From: Chryseobacterium sp. E1
GTDB taxonomy: Bacteria > Bacteroidota > Bacteroidia > Flavobacteriales > Weeksellaceae
NCBI GenBank assembly: GCA_019203745.1
Contig: CP078104.1
Location: forward strand, 1,958,501-2,022,500
Length of the DNA stretch: 64,000 nt
Direction of reading: 5' to 3'
Notes under the pieces: generated by a model
The model's database searches: none
The model's input: only the letters and a program-made list of their open reading frames with translations
Told to the model about the DNA's origin: nothing
Translations under genes and position numbers: made by a program
In this document: positions 41,849-50,907 of the stretch, piece by piece
How positions within the stretch are numbered: the stretch's first letter is position 1
How the letters are laid out: every line of letters begins with the position of its first letter

Positions 41849-42392
41849 ATGCTTCATGAAATTCTAGCCAAACTTCAACGAAAAAGTCAGATTTCACTTC
41901 TCAGAAAACATCCTAATGTTTCCGTTAAGGGAATAAAACTGGGAACCAGTAATCATTTTATCCTACATGAAGGCTTAAAAAGGTAACTATCGGAGAAGGG
42001 GTCAGCTTCAGAAATTATGTTCATGTTCTTGTACAGCAGAATGCCAGTCTGGAACTTGGAAACAACTTTTTATGAATAATTTCTGCTCTATCAATTGCCT
42101 GGACAGCATCTCCATTGGCGAGAATACGCTGTTCGGTGAGAATGTAAAGCTATATGATCACAACCATGCTTATGAGACCCAACCTGAGTTTAAGCTCCAT
42201 CATTCCCGTTTTACCACAGCCCCCATCAAAATTGGAAAAAACTGTTGGCTGGGAAGCAATGTCACAGTACTGAAGGGAGTTACCATAGGAGATAATTGTA
42301 TCATAGGAGCCGGATGTACCATTTATAAAGATGTACCATCCAACACAACAGTAATCAACCATCAGGAATTAATATTCAAGGAACAACAATGA
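41849..42392 (+). CDS. Left-handed beta-helix acyltransferase (WcaF/maltose-acetyltransferase-like), frameshifted
   Basis: Cytoplasmic acyl-CoA-dependent transferase modifying a sugar precursor. Hexapeptide repeats include ISIGENTLFGENVKLYDHNH (with the catalytic-type His), APIKIGKNCWLGSNVTVLKG and VTIGDNCIIGAGCTIYKDVP. It starts at MLHEILAKLQRKSQISLL (41849); an in-frame GTG at 41831 is less likely because the -7 box is at 41812. Breaks lie near 41981 and 42072. The stop overlaps the next gene by 4 bp (ATGA). Confidence 0.83.
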
Positions 42393-43230
42393 AGTTCTCC
42401 ATTCTAATTGCCCATTACAATAACGCCCACTTCTTCAAAGATTGTTTTGAAAGCATATTGCAGCAAACCTATACTGATTGGGAAGCCGTCATTTTAGATG
42501 ATGCATCGTCTGAGGAAGAAAAGAAATTGGTACAGGAAATCATTTCAAAGGATAAAAGGTTTAAATTTTTGAAAATGAAAAAAATTCCGGGGTCGGTGTG
42601 ACGAAAAGTAAACTGATCGAACTGGCAGAAGGAGACATCTGTGGTTTTCTGGATCCTGATGATGCCATTCATCCTACTGCGATTCAAAAGTGTATGGATA
42701 TTTTTCAGGCGAAAAAAATACCGTTCTCACCTATTCAAGGTTTATGACCTGTGATCAGAACCTGAAACCTATTGCCCCTTTCAGATCGGCGATGCAGGTT
42801 CCGAACGGTGATCCTTATTTTTTCAATTTCCCTATTCAGATTGCTCATTTTGTGGCTTTCAGAAGAGCTGTCTATATGCAGACGGAGAAAATGAATCCTG
42901 ATTTAAAAATCGGGGAAGATCAGGATCTGTATCTTAAAAATGTATGAAAAAGGAAAGGTGCAGTTCATTGATGACACCAACTACCTTTACAGAACCCATC
43001 AGGGTGGAATTTCACAAAATGATAATAAAAAGAAATCCCATGAGTATTTTGCCCAGGTGATCTTCAATACCATGAAGCGAAGAAAACTTACAAGCATTAA
43101 CGGAAGAGGACCAATTCTGGATCAATACCCTGGAACGGAAGCACTATTTGATTTACTCCAGTATCAGCATTCATTGCCTTTCCGTATTAAGAAAAAAATA
43201 AAAATTACGTTACAATCAATCTTCGGATAA
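42389..43230 (+). CDS. Family 2 glycosyltransferase, frameshifted
   Basis: GT-A enzyme starting KFSILIAHYNNAHFFKDCF, with WEAVILDDASSEEEKKL and GDICGFLDPDDAIHPTAI (metal-binding). The C-terminal part has IGEDQDLYLKMYEKGKVQFI and YLYRTHQGGISQND. Breaks lie near 42585, 42700 and 42940. It is paralogous to the enzyme at 36411. It is followed by a GT4 gene with a 1-bp overlap, and the same GT2/GT4 types recur in the locus. Confidence 0.87.
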
Positions 43231-44380
43231 TGATAGAAAAAAAAATAAAAATTTTGTTCAGGCACCGTTCCATGGAAATGGGAGGCGTAGAAAAAGTTCT
43301 GTTGGGGCTGCTCAACAATCTTGACAGGAACAAATTTGAAATGACAGTATGCCTTACGCTCAACCAGGAAAATTACGTAATGAGCTTCCCAAACATGTCA
43401 GAAAGGTCTACCTTACCGACGGAAAAGAAGATTTTTCCAGCAATTCACTGGTACAAAAACTTCAGCTTGTCGCAAGAAGAATCAAACTCAGAAAGCTGAA
43501 AAACAATCCGGCTATTGCCGATAAAATCATCAATGATACTTTTGATATAGAGATTGGTATGGATTACAGAGATTATGACGCTATTCTCAACTCTACCCAT
43601 AAAAACTCAAAAAAATAGGCTGGTTCCATTCTGAGATTAATGTACCGCAATTTCAGCCTTTGGTTCCGGGTATCCTAAAAAGTTTTCCGCAATTTGACCA
43701 TATGGTATACTGTTCCCATAAGATCAAAGATATGATGCATCAGTATTATCCCGAATTACAATACCCTCCTGAAACGGTGATCATCAACCCTATTCCTATT
43801 GAAGAAATCAAACGGAAAGCAGAAGAAAAACTGGATGATTTTCCCGAAGGGCCGGTTTTTGTTTCTATTGGAAGGCTCCACTCAAGAAAAGGGTATCATA
43901 AACTTATTGAAGCTCATAAAAGGCTTATTGATGAGGGTTTCCATCACAGTATTGTGGTGATAGGCGACGTGGTGAAATGGCCAACCTGAAAGCCCAGGCA
44001 GCCCATAGCAATGTAGAGAAAACATTTATTTTAGCGGGGAATCAAATGAATCCTTATCCATACATCAAAAAGGCAGATTATTTCGTCCTTCCTTCCGAAT
44101 CTGAAGCATGGCCTCTGGTAATTGCCGAAGCATTAATTCTCCAGAAACCTATTGTGGCTACCAATGTGGGGATGTGGGACTGATGATCAAGGACAGAGAA
44201 ACAGGATACCTCATCAACTATGAGGTTGATGAGATGTATGAAGGGATGAAAGCTTTTCTTACCAATCCTGAACTGGTTCTCCACATCAGGGAGAATCTTA
44301 GAAATATTGAAAGTCAGTTTGACAATCAAAAGATATTTGACAGTGTAGTGGAGATTATAGAAACCCTCCACAGGCAATAA
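43230..44380 (+). CDS. Family 4 (GT-B) glycosyltransferase, frameshifted
   Basis: Retaining GT-B transferase. It starts IEKKIKILFRHRSMEMGGVE, the glycine-rich N-terminal loop of GT4. The donor-binding half has PVFVSIGRLHSRKGYHKLIE, YPYIKKADYFVLPSESEAW (E-x7-E region) and PLVIAEALILQKPIVATNVG. Breaks lie near 43375, 43610, 43970 and 44170. About 383 residues, ending EIIETLHRQ. It is similar throughout to the enzyme at 47008. Its stop is 1 bp from the stop of the convergent SDR gene. Confidence 0.87.
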
Positions 44381-44381
44381 A

Positions 44382-45140
44382 TTATTGGGCAGAATATCCT
44401 CCGTCTATCACAAGATTGGTACCGGTAACCCATCTTGCGGCATCGGATAAAAGAAAAATACAGGCATTCGCTACGTCTTTAGGTTCTCCTATTCCCAGCG
44501 GGTGCTTTTTTATGATCTCTGATGAAGCTTCTTCTCCGATATCGTTAAACATTTTTTCTAAGATCGGAGTATTGACCATTGCCGGACTTATACTATTGAC
44601 ACGGATATTGCCTCTGGAAAGCTCCATAGCCAATGAACGGGCTCCAGCTATCACCGCTCCTTTGCTGGCTGAATAAGCTGCCTTTCCGGCTTCTCCTACC
44701 ATTCCTGCAACGGATGAAATAAATACAAAACTCGCTGTTTCATCTTTATACTTCTTTAAAGACAGGATTTTGGCAATTTCAAATCCTGCAATCACATTCA
44801 CCTCAAATATATCATGATATAGCTGCGGACTATGTTTTTTCAAGGGCAACGTTTTTTCAATTCCCGCACAATGGATGAATCCTGATATCTTTCCCAGAAC
44901 AGCGACCTTTTCTGCAATGATCCCTTCAAGCTGATCAGATTGGGTAATATCTTCAGAAATTATTTCAAATTTTGTTTCGGGATTCAGCATAGCGGCTGTC
45001 TTTTCCAGCTCTTCATGGTTTCTTCCTACCAGGATAAGATCAGCTCCGTTTCTGCTGCATTCTACAGAACAGCTTCTCCCGATCCCGGAAGAAGCCCCTG
45101 TAATAAGAATTGTTTTATTTTTTAACGAGAAAGCATCCAT
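44382..45140 (-). CDS. Short-chain dehydrogenase/reductase (FabG-like)
   Basis: Intact 252-residue SDR. It has TGASSGIG (residues 14-21) for NAD(P)H, the N-x-A-G-like HCAG (90-93), and the catalytic tetrad elements Ser142-143 (FISSVAG), Tyr156 and Lys160 (AAYSASK). The C-terminal WVTGTNLVIDGGYSAQ is typical of 3-oxoacyl-ACP reductases. It lies in one minus-strand unit after a KASIII-like synthase and an acyl carrier protein, with its start touching the ACP stop. The three together suggest synthesis of a short 3-hydroxyacyl (or similar) chain on the ACP, perhaps used to decorate the glycan. Confidence 0.88.
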   Translation of the reverse strand: MDAFSLKNKTILITGASSGIGRSCSVECSRNGADLILVGRNHEELEKTAAMLNPETKFEIISEDITQSDQLEGIIAEKVAVLGKISGFIHCAGIEKTLPLKKHSPQLYHDIFEVNVIAGFEIAKILSLKKYKDETASFVFISSVAGMVGEAGKAAYSASKGAVIAGARSLAMELSRGNIRVNSISPAMVNTPILEKMFNDIGEEASSEIIKKHPLGIGEPKDVANACIFLLSDAARWVTGTNLVIDGGYSAQ

Positions 45141-45373
45141 TAATCTTCAAAGTTTTCTTTCCCTATCACATCCATAAGGTCTGAGACCGTTTCTACATCT
45201 TTAAACTGTTTGGTATCGATTTTTTTATTAAAATTTTCGTCCACGAATGCAATGACAGAAAGTAAGCTGATAGAATCATAGCTTTCTAAAGCCTTTAAAT
45301 TGGTTTCAACAGTAAGTGTTTCATCTTCTTCCAGTTCTTCCTGTAATTTTTCTAAAAAAACGGATGTCTTCAT
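45140..45373 (-). CDS. Acyl carrier protein
   Basis: 77-residue acidic protein of four-helix type. The phosphopantetheine site is ESYDSISLLSVIAFVDENF with Ser34 (D-S-I-S in place of the usual D-S-L). It is not the housekeeping acpP: the sequence is divergent and the context is a dedicated cassette. The gene overlaps the SDR start by 1 bp and follows the KASIII gene after 27 bp. It probably carries a growing acyl group between the two enzymes. Confidence 0.88.
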   Translation of the reverse strand: MKTSVFLEKLQEELEEDETLTVETNLKALESYDSISLLSVIAFVDENFNKKIDTKQFKDVETVSDLMDVIGKENFED

Positions 45374-45400
45374 ATTTATAATTTTAAATGTTTGTTATTA

Positions 45401-46371
45401 TTAAATTTCTATAATGGTAGCTCCCCAGGAGTATCCCACCCCGAATCCTGCCATCAGTACTTTATCTCCTTCTTTCAGCATTCCTTTATCCATCATATTT
45501 TTAAGGGCAATAGGAATGGTTGCGGAAACGGTATTCCCGGTTTTCTCCATATCAATATAGAACTTTTCTGCCGGAATTTTGGTCTTCTTTCTTAAATAAT
45601 TCAGCATAAAAGAATTCGCCTGGTGAAAAACAAAATGATCAATATCATCCATCGTCATCTGATTCACCTCAAGAGTTTCTTTTACCAGTCGGGATATTTT
45701 CAATGGTAAAATTGAAGATCTCAGGACCATTCATGTATATATTTTCCGGGCTGAATTCATGATCAGGATTCAGTTCATAATCTTTTCTGAAAGCGCCTTT
45801 TTTACAATAAGGTTTTCAGCACCGCTTCCGTCTGTCCCAAGACAGAATTGGTAGTCTCCGGCTCCCTGTGCTTTTTCAACAATTGCAGAAGCTGAAGCAT
45901 CTCCGAATATACTTCGGTTTCCTTTATCATCAGGATGAATATGCTTCGTATAGGTTTCTGAAGTCACCAGAAGAATACTTTGTGCAATTCCTGCTGAAAT
46001 CAGGCCTTTCGCAAAAGCCAGTCCGTACACAAACCCTGAACATCCCAGATTAAAATCAATGGCCCCTATATTTTTCTAAGCCCTAATCTGTCCTGCAAAA
46101 TACAGGCCGTTGTGGGAAGAAAGTATTCCGGGCTTTGAGTGCAGAACAGAATGAAATCTACTTTGTTCCGGTCATAGGTTTCAAAAATTTTTTCCGAAGA
46201 TTGTACGGCCATGTCCAGTACCGTTTCATTGTCTGAGGAGATATGACGCTGGGAAATTCCTACTTTTTCCTGAATTCTTTCTGAGCTCCACTCCGGGAAC
46301 TGTTTTTCAAGATCCTCGTTAGTGAGCACCTGCTGAGGCAGATAATATTCTATTTTTGAAATTTTCATCAT
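45401..46371 (-). CDS. 3-oxoacyl-ACP synthase III-like enzyme (FabH family), frameshifted
   Basis: Thiolase-fold condensing enzyme that would join an acyl-CoA with malonyl-ACP. It begins MKISKIEYYLPQQVLTNEDL, with the KASIII features ERIQEKVGISQRHIS, FILFCTQSPEYFLPTTACIL, the catalytic Cys in DFNLGCSGFVYGLAF (recovered after a break near 46070), and the His/Asn pair in FVFHQANSFMLNYLRK and EKTGNTVSATIPIAL. Other breaks lie near 45800 and 45735. About 323 residues, typical length. It is the first gene of the KASIII-ACP-SDR unit, with a TACTTTTG box at 46394-46401. Confidence 0.9.
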
Positions 46372-46393
46372 ATTAATAAATTGTCTTTCTTTG

Positions 46394-46401
46394 CAAAAGT
46401 A
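46394..46401 (-). promoter_or_regulatory. -7 box of the KASIII-ACP-SDR unit
   Basis: TACTTTTG on the minus strand, 22 nt before the KASIII start. It fits TAnnTTTG, but no TTG is present at the usual spacing. Confidence 0.4.
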
Positions 46402-46423
46402 AAGAAAAACAAATTTACACTTG

Positions 46424-46992
46424 ATGATTTTTATATTCAGAATCCTGTTAAAAATAGATTCCCTCTATCATTCTTTTTTGAATAGGGCCAGCCTTGAAGT
46501 GGCAAAATATAAAGGCATGAAAGTAGGCCGCAACTTCAATATGCCGGATACCATTTATTTCGGGACCGAACCTTACCTGATCGAAATTGGCGATAATGTG
46601 AACATTGCCGGCGGTGTAAGATTCGTGAATCATGGAGGAACTACTACTCTTCTCAGAAAACTTCCCGGCTACGAGGACGCAAGAATTCTCGGAAGAATAA
46701 AAATAGGCAATAACTGTACAATTGGATTAAACTGTGTCATCATGCAGGATGTACAGATAGGTAACAATTGTATTCTGGGAGCCAATTCCGTACTGTCACA
46801 GTCTATGCCGGACAATACGGTTTTTATCGGAAACCCGGCTCAGTTTCTGTGTACCATTGAGGATTATGGAGACATTGTTCTGAAAAACAGCCCGAAATAT
46901 CCCCGTGAACTGGAGAAAGACAGAAAAAACTGGATGCCTGGATCAAAGAAAATCTTCCTCATAAGTATAAAAAAGCAAGAAAAATTAAATAA
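46424..46992 (+). CDS. Left-handed beta-helix acetyltransferase, one frameshift near the C-terminus
   Basis: Acyltransferase for polysaccharide O- or N-acylation. Hexapeptide repeats are MKVGRNFNMPDTIYFGTEPY, LIEIGDNVNIAGGVRFVNHG (with catalytic-type His), GRIKIGNNCTIGLNCVIM and VQIGNNCILGANSVLSQSMP, ending VFIGNPAQF. The uninterrupted frame stops at 47011. Adding one A near 46930 restores the more natural ending DAWIKENLPHKYKKARKIK, with the stop at 46990-46992. It starts at ATG 46424, as the TTG three bases earlier is unnecessary. Divergent from the KASIII cassette. Confidence 0.84.
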
Positions 46993-47007
46993 ATTTAATC
47001 TTGTAAA

Positions 47008-48178
47008 ATGATAAAAGCAAAAAAACAGACAAATTGAAAAAGAAAAAGCTCCTCATTCGTATAGGCTCATTACGTCACGGCGGCGCAGAAAAGTACTGAT
47101 CAACTTTCTGAAAAATCTTCCTCCTGATAAATATGAAGTAGACCTTCTGGTGAATCTTTATTCAGGGTTATATATTAAAGAAGTTCCATCATGGGTCAAT
47201 CTGCACTATCTGATTAAAGGAGAGATGATTACCACAAACAAACCGTTGGAAATCCCTGTGAAAGCATGGCGGGTTCTTTATCAGAAAATGTTTCTTTGGT
47301 TTCCTTCCCTTCTCTATAAATTTATTTTAAAGGATAAAAAATATGATGTGGAGATTGCAGCCATCCATGCCATGCATCAGGAAATCCTGTCAAGCCCTCA
47401 AAAAGATTCAAAAAAATCATCTGGGTACAAAATGACATCTTCAATCTGAAAGAATATACTCCGGAGGTCATCAGACAGTTTTTCAAATTCGACAGAATAC
47501 TGGTTATTTCGAATAAACTGCAGGAAGGGATGTACAGCCTGGCAAAAAATGAAACGGAGAAACAGTCCGTTATCAAAATTTATAACCCTATTGATAGAGA
47601 AGATACCTTAAAGAAAGCGGATATTGAGGTCAATGATTATCCTTTCAACAATGATCTTCCTACTTTTGTAACAGTGGGAACCGTATATCCGCAGAAAGGC
47701 TATGACAGACTACTGAATGTTCACAAAAAGCTGATTGATGAAGGATTGAAACACCAGCTTCTGATCATCGGAGACGGTTATGATTTTAATGTTATACAAG
47801 AGCAGCTTAATCAACTGGGGCTTCAGGCTACCGCTAAAATGCTGGGCTTCAGCAGCAATCCTTATCCGTACATGAAAAAGCGGATTTTTATATCATGTCT
47901 TCCAGACATGAAGGATTCCCTACCATCATTGCAGAGGCACTTATTCTCAATAAACCTATTTCTGCTACAGATATTTCGGGGATCAGAGATCTTCTGCAGG
48001 ATGGAAAACTGGGTAATATTACGCCCAACTCCGAGGAAGGAATCTATGAAGGCATGAAAAAATTTCTTACGGATCAAAATGTTCCTGAACAGTACAAAAA
48101 CAAATTTCAGAGACTGAGCTTCCGTTTGTCCTGGAAAAATCTGTAGAGCATCTTCAGAAAATAATTGACGAGGTATAA
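47008..48178 (+). CDS. Family 4 (GT-B) glycosyltransferase, frameshifted
   Basis: Retaining GT-B transferase with LLIRIGSLRHGGAEK as the N-terminal loop. Then come SKKIIWVQNDIFNLKEYTPE, FVTVGTVYPQKGYDRLLNVH, YPYMKKADFYIMSSRHEGFP and TIIAEALILNKPISATDISG. The start at 47008 (ATG ATA AAA GCA) needs one more A in a run of seven. The fallback is TTG at 47034. Breaks lie near 47025, 47095, 47405, 47880 and 48110, and the stop is at 48176-48178 after KIIDEV. A close paralogue of the enzyme at 43230. Confidence 0.85.
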
Positions 48179-48190
48179 ACAATATTGACT

Positions 48191-48745
48191 ATGGCTGATT
48201 ATTCAATTATTCAAAAAGACTTCTATCGGGAAAGCGGAAAGTGGCTTTCCACGGTTCAGATCTGGAAAAAATGTATCAACCCCAATCTTCATTTTGTCTA
48301 TATCTTAAGAATGGCTCAGAAATATCAGAAAAGTCCGGTACTGAACATTTTCTGGCGAATTGTTTTAAGACATTTTCAGATCAAATACGGGTTCCAGATC
48401 TATCCAGAAACTCAGATTGGAGAAGGTTTTTACCTGGGACACTTTGGGAGCCTGGTTATAAACCCGAAAACGATCATCGGAAAAAACTGTAATATTGCCC
48501 ATGGAGTTACTATTGGCCAGCAAAACCGTGGCAAAAACGAAGGCTCTCCCATCATCGGCGATGAAGTATGGATAGGGACCAATGCCGTGGTTGTAGGTTC
48601 TATTACTATCGGCAATAATGTATTGATTGTTCCCAACTCTTATGTCAACTTTGATGTACCTTCCAACTCTGTAGTCATAGGAAACCCGGCTAAAATTATT
48701 CCTACCGGCAATGCTACCAAAGATTATATCAACCGTAAAGTATAG
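48191..48745 (+). CDS. Serine-acetyltransferase-like/WcaB-type acetyltransferase
   Basis: Intact protein of 184 residues (from ATG 48191; TTG 48185 is also open). It has the CysE-like N-terminal helical part (IIQKDFYRESGKW), and a left-handed beta-helix with YPETQIGEGFYLGHFGSLVI, GKNCNIAHGVTIGQQNRGK, IGDEVWIGTNAVVVGSITIG and VVIGNPAKIIPTGN. This architecture is common in polysaccharide loci as a colanic-acid-type acetyltransferase. A housekeeping cysE role is less likely given the position, the last gene of the locus, 13 bp after a GT4 gene. Confidence 0.85.
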   Translation: MADYSIIQKDFYRESGKWLSTVQIWKKCINPNLHFVYILRMAQKYQKSPVLNIFWRIVLRHFQIKYGFQIYPETQIGEGFYLGHFGSLVINPKTIIGKNCNIAHGVTIGQQNRGKNEGSPIIGDEVWIGTNAVVVGSITIGNNVLIVPNSYVNFDVPSNSVVIGNPAKIIPTGNATKDYINRKV

Positions 48746-48774
48746 CATATCCATTAGTTATAGTAAAAAATCTA

Positions 48775-48805
48775 TTGCAAGTAAAGGTTATTTCGTGTAC
48801 ATTTG
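48775..48805 (+). promoter_or_regulatory. Consensus promoter in the gap before the phosphoethanolamine transferase
   Basis: TTG (48775-48777), 20-bp spacer and TACATTTG (48798-48805), a full consensus match. The predicted start near 48811 is about 490 nt upstream of the next annotated gene. Confidence 0.65.
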
Positions 48806-48996
48806 TCAAAAATAGCATTGTTTGATGACCAGCTAGTGAGACAATCATCCGGTTTTGTGAAAAATTTACTTTTTACCGATGTGGATACTGTCCAAGTCAG
48901 GATAGAGACTTTCTTACAATGCAGCTTGTTCTGAAAAAACCGCTAATTATTTAAAAACACAACCCTAAGCTAATTATTAATTAAAAATAATCTCTG

Positions 48997-49118
48997 ATGA
49001 AAAAAATACAACTACACCTTTTCACTTTTTTACCTGTATTTACAGTTCTATAGTTTCAATTTTCATTATTATGAAAATCCAGGCGGATAAGATTTATTAC
49101 CCGCAACGAAACATTTAA
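48997..49118 (+). CDS. Candidate small hydrophobic peptide (needs one base restored)
   Basis: ATG at 48997 opens MKKIQLHLFTF. Adding one T near 49030 gives FTCIYSSIVSIFIIMKIQAD and a stop at 49116-49118, about 40 residues with one membrane-like segment. The span is one base short, as for other genes here. Without the correction the frame ends after 18 codons. This is weak evidence and may be chance. Confidence 0.22.
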
Positions 49119-49300
49119 CAATAATCTTTCAGCTATTCTTTTGAGTGGCAACGATATCTGTAGTGATAAAGAATTATTATTCTGTTTAATAATATTCTTC
49201 AGGTAATATCCCTGACTCATAGCAGATAAACCCCAAAAGATCCTGAAAAAGGTCCCATTTAAAAAAGTTTTGTCATAACAGCTTAGCCCACTATACTACC

Positions 49301-50791
49301 ATGCTCAAAAAAATCATTCCTGTTCTTACTATTTTAATATACCTCACAGGTTTTCTGCTTTCTTTCCCTTATATCTATGATAATTTATTCGGGGCAGAAA
49401 AACTGGAAAGTATCAGAAATATTTTTGAATACGGAATCATGTTTTCTTCTTTCCTTGTTTTTAATGCATTCCTCTTTAAAAATAAATATACAACGGCTAT
49501 TGCTGTTCTTTTATGTTTATTCTTAAGTCTTAACTTTCTGATATCAGTATCCTGTTATTTTATCTATCATTCCGGATTCAATGTGGGGATGGCCATCAGT
49601 ATACTGGAATCAAACCCAGATGAGGCAATGAGCATGTCTTATATGTTTATTCTTCCGGGGACTTTATTTATCATCTTCATGGGAATGCTTTTATATTCAA
49701 TCAATTCCCTGAAAAATGTCGTGAAATTTGACTGGAAATACGGAATTATTGCCTTACTATGGCTGATAATGCCATTCACCTTTTATCTGAAGCACAAATA
49801 TATAAGCAATAAAGGCGGGAGGAAAATGATTAAAAGTGTTTACTATCATTATTCTGATTTTAATACAGCTTTGAGTATTCAGGAAGACATCAATACAATC
49901 AGAAAGAATATTCCTGTTTTCAACATAAAAAAGATACAACCGGGCATAGAGAATGTGATCCTGATCATCGGTGAATCTGAAAGAAAACAAAACATGTCAT
50001 TGTACGGTTATCCTAAAAAAACAACACCTTATACAGATCAGGAAACTTCTAATATGATGATTTATGACCAGGCTGTTTCCCCGGCAGGGATTACCAATCT
50101 GAGTGTACCGCTTATTCTTTCCAGCATTCATCCGGATGAATTCCGGTACCGCTATGATAAATTATCTTACAACATCATCAATCTTGCCAATCAGAGTGGT
50201 TATAATTCTTTTTGGATCAGCACCCAGCAAAGTGCAAAGGGAATAACAGCAATAGCATCTATGTCTAAACATAAAAAATGGGTAAACGGTTTTGATGAAG
50301 TAATTATTCCGGAATTAAAAAACGTTATTCAGAAAAGAGATAATAAATTCATTGTTTTCCATATTATGGGAAGCCACCCGAACCCATGCAACAGATTACC
50401 GGAAAACTGGGATTCCGGAGACATGGACTGCTATGACAGCTCTATAAAGTATACAGATTATGTCATGAAAGACATTTTCACCACCCTTAGAAACACCAAT
50501 TCTGTAGTGATCTATGCTTCTGATCATGGTCTTAAAATACAGGGAAATAAATTGCTGCATATAGATTCCAAAGAATCTACGCAGGTACCGTTCTTTGTAT
50601 GGTACGGTAATAAGGTTCCTCCGGCATACAGAATCACAGGTCGTGATCCGAAGCAGATTCAAACTACCTATATTTATCCGCTGATCATGAAATATATGGG
50701 GCTGGAGGCTCCTCAGCACTATAAAAGTGAAGATCATAAGTATTTAAATCTTAATATGAGAAGTATAGATTATGAAGAACTAGCTGAATAA
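49301..50791 (+). CDS. Phosphoethanolamine transferase (EptA/MCR-like)
   Basis: Inner-membrane enzyme with an exported catalytic domain that transfers phosphoethanolamine from phosphatidylethanolamine to lipid A or another surface sugar. It is an intact 496-residue protein. Five N-terminal hydrophobic segments reach about residue 165. The alkaline-phosphatase-type domain has IGESERKQNMSLYGY (metal ligand Glu225), the nucleophile Thr265 in GITNLSVPLILSS, FHIMGSHPNPCNRLP (His354, His359), IYASDHGL (Asp408, His409) and His420. Zinc ligands and nucleophile align with MCR/EptA. It is adjacent to the polysaccharide locus. It may reduce binding of cationic peptides; the actual acceptor is unproven. 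Confidence 0.9.
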   Translation: MLKKIIPVLTILIYLTGFLLSFPYIYDNLFGAEKLESIRNIFEYGIMFSSFLVFNAFLFKNKYTTAIAVLLCLFLSLNFLISVSCYFIYHSGFNVGMAISILESNPDEAMSMSYMFILPGTLFIIFMGMLLYSINSLKNVVKFDWKYGIIALLWLIMPFTFYLKHKYISNKGGRKMIKSVYYHYSDFNTALSIQEDINTIRKNIPVFNIKKIQPGIENVILIIGESERKQNMSLYGYPKKTTPYTDQETSNMMIYDQAVSPAGITNLSVPLILSSIHPDEFRYRYDKLSYNIINLANQSGYNSFWISTQQSAKGITAIASMSKHKKWVNGFDEVIIPELKNVIQKRDNKFIVFHIMGSHPNPCNRLPENWDSGDMDCYDSSIKYTDYVMKDIFTTLRNTNSVVIYASDHGLKIQGNKLLHIDSKESTQVPFFVWYGNKVPPAYRITGRDPKQIQTTYIYPLIMKYMGLEAPQHYKSEDHKYLNLNMRSIDYEELAE

Positions 50792-50907
50792 AATTAAAAC
50801 ACCCGTACAGAATTTTTGTTTCCCATTCCCTCAATCCTGGGTCATCATCATTTACTGAACTGGTGTTTCACAAAAACTAATATTTGAAAACTTTTTAAAC
50901 ATAAAAT

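Larger units (their letters stand above)
48746..49300. other. 555-bp gap with a consensus promoter and no clear gene
   Basis: No long open frame on either strand. It has a strong plus-strand promoter at 48775-48805 and, if one base is restored, a short open frame at 48997-49118. No hairpin-plus-T-tract terminator was recognised. It may hold a small RNA, a small membrane peptide, or a decayed gene, or be the leader of the phosphoethanolamine transferase. Confidence 0.5.
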
